NCBI RefSeq assembly: GCF_000524195.1 | Contig: NW_020170382.1 | Coordinates: 915,661-979,660, forward strand | From: Echinococcus granulosus | Taxonomy: Eukaryota; Platyhelminthes; Cestoda; Cyclophyllidea; Taeniidae | Direction of reading: 5' to 3' | Length of the DNA stretch: 64,000 bases | In this document: positions 63,446-64,000 of the stretch, one piece after another | How positions within the stretch are numbered: the first letter of the stretch is position 1 | How the letters are laid out: every line of letters starts with the position of its first letter | The notes under the pieces: generated by a model | Database searches by the model: none | What the model was told of the DNA's origin: nothing | The model's input: the letters and a program-made list of their open reading frames with translations, nothing else | Position numbers and translations under genes: made by a program

Positions 63446-63649
63446 AAGTGCTGTCAGTCAGTCAGTTTTAGTTAATTTCCTCGCGCGTACGCAACCCTTC
63501 CTCTCTTGCGCTCTTGCTTGCTAGCCTGCTCACGCATACACTTTACAGATCTTTCACACCTGCTTCCGTTAAGGCCACTACTTCTTTGAGAGATATTCCG
63601 GCCCTCTCTCAGCGTGCGTGTAGGTGTGTGATTGGACAAGACTCTCTAA

Positions 63650-64000
63650 ATGGGCCTCCTGCCGAAATTCGACGCACAGGAGATACTGTCTCTCCACTGC
63701 CCCCTTTGCTCATTCCATAGTCACTGGACAGAGAAGCTCGAATCTCACTTTGTGAAAAGCCATTTGGGCAGGACTGCGGAGTTTAATCTCTATCAATGTT
63801 CCATGTGCAAAAAGATCGCCTCCTCCAAAGCTTTCATTCTTGAACACCTGGAGCTTCAGCACAGATTAGTGAAGGAGGAAGTGGAAGAGGAGGAGACTCC
63901 CACTAGTCCTTCTTCAGACAGCGACGTGATCATGCGTTCAGACGGTGGAGAAATGGTTCAACGACCCGGCTCCACGCCTGGAACACACCTTAACGTCTCA
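63650..64000 (+). CDS. C2H2 zinc-finger protein, N-terminal part (runs off the window)
   Basis: ATG 63650 has an in-frame TAA immediately before it and no AG between, so it is the start of this frame. The 117 visible codons run open to the window edge. Two C2H2 fingers are clear: HCPLCSFHSHWTEKLESHF with Cys17, Cys20, His33 and His38, and QCSMCKKIASSKAFILEHL with Cys50, Cys53, His66 and His71. Both have C-x2-C-x12-H-x4-H spacing. An acidic stretch (VKEEVEEEE) and a Ser/Pro-rich linker follow. Diverged fingers with unusual linkers, lacking the TGEKP linker, suggest a developmental regulator of the kind with widely spaced fingers rather than a tandem KRAB-type array. It probably acts in the nucleus. 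The upstream region is a CA/TG-rich tract and a G+C-rich patch. Confidence 0.7.
   Translation, partial: MGLLPKFDAQEILSLHCPLCSFHSHWTEKLESHFVKSHLGRTAEFNLYQCSMCKKIASSKAFILEHLELQHRLVKEEVEEEETPTSPSSDSDVIMRSDGGEMVQRPGSTPGTHLNVS

Larger units (their letters stand above)
57628..63649. other. Mostly non-coding stretch left of the zinc-finger gene
   Basis: TG/CA runs at 57695-57750, a G+C-rich patch at 60895-61090 with CGCACGCA repeats, and alternating CA/TG/CG sequence at 62998-63445. Weak exon candidates: minus 58500-58784 (ERLITELHVSRL…), plus 59975-60026 (LDQRICKHPYPGGESFQ, donor GTAAGA), plus 62606-62634 (MSASIWPEE, donor GTGAGT). None could be joined into a gene. Confidence 0.3.

Noticed and set aside
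60800..63524. Multiple frames on both strands in CA/TG and CGCACG tracts
   Set aside because: Low-complexity shadows.
1..64000. tRNA, rRNA, CRISPR array, bacterial operon, integrase or reverse-transcriptase genes
   Set aside because: A visual scan for TTCGA arms, rRNA cores, regular spacer arrays and retroelement motifs found no convincing case; small structured RNAs could still be missed.

Overview
The window is eukaryotic nuclear DNA, A+T-rich, with GT-AG introns, interrupted reading frames, AATAAA poly(A) signals, microsatellites, dispersed repeat copies and two 100-base assembly gaps. Introns of 34 and 39 nt in one gene, a protein most like animal ACTR10, and long gene-poor stretches filled with old repeats point to a flatworm. 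A tapeworm with a large repeat-rich genome (diphyllobothriid-like) is my best guess; the species is inference only. No open reading frame longer than 217 codons exists here, so genes were rebuilt from splice sites and frame continuity. Layout: (1) 1-7.25 kb, plus strand: an orphan gene of about 14 exons encoding a Ser/Pro/Asn-rich, probably disordered protein. (2) 9.59-13.81 kb, plus strand: an eight-exon actin-related protein, best matched to ARP10/ACTR10, the pointed-end actin-like subunit of dynactin. (3) 15.1-16.1 kb, minus strand: a compact three-exon gene for a FAR1/ZSWIM3-type zinc-binding protein, probably descended from a MULE transposase N-terminus. (4) 17.87-18.16 kb, plus strand: a very compact putative small secreted protein with TATA box and poly(A) signal. 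(5) 18.8-57 kb: mostly non-coding. It holds two elements of about 1 kb with direct terminal repeats (18.8-19.85 and 26.9-27.9 kb), single copies of the same terminal repeat in both orientations, and fragments of at least one plus-strand gene (start exon at 27.94 kb, Ser/Pro-rich terminal exon at 34.65 kb). (6) 57.2-57.4 kb, minus strand: the terminal exon of a gene interrupted by a gap and a GGA microsatellite. (7) 63.65 kb to the window end, plus strand: the start of a C2H2 zinc-finger gene that continues outside. The genes share no obvious pathway: this is an ordinary gene-dense left quarter followed by a gene-poor, repeat-rich and possibly regulatory region. All exon structures are proposals from sequence alone, without transcript support.
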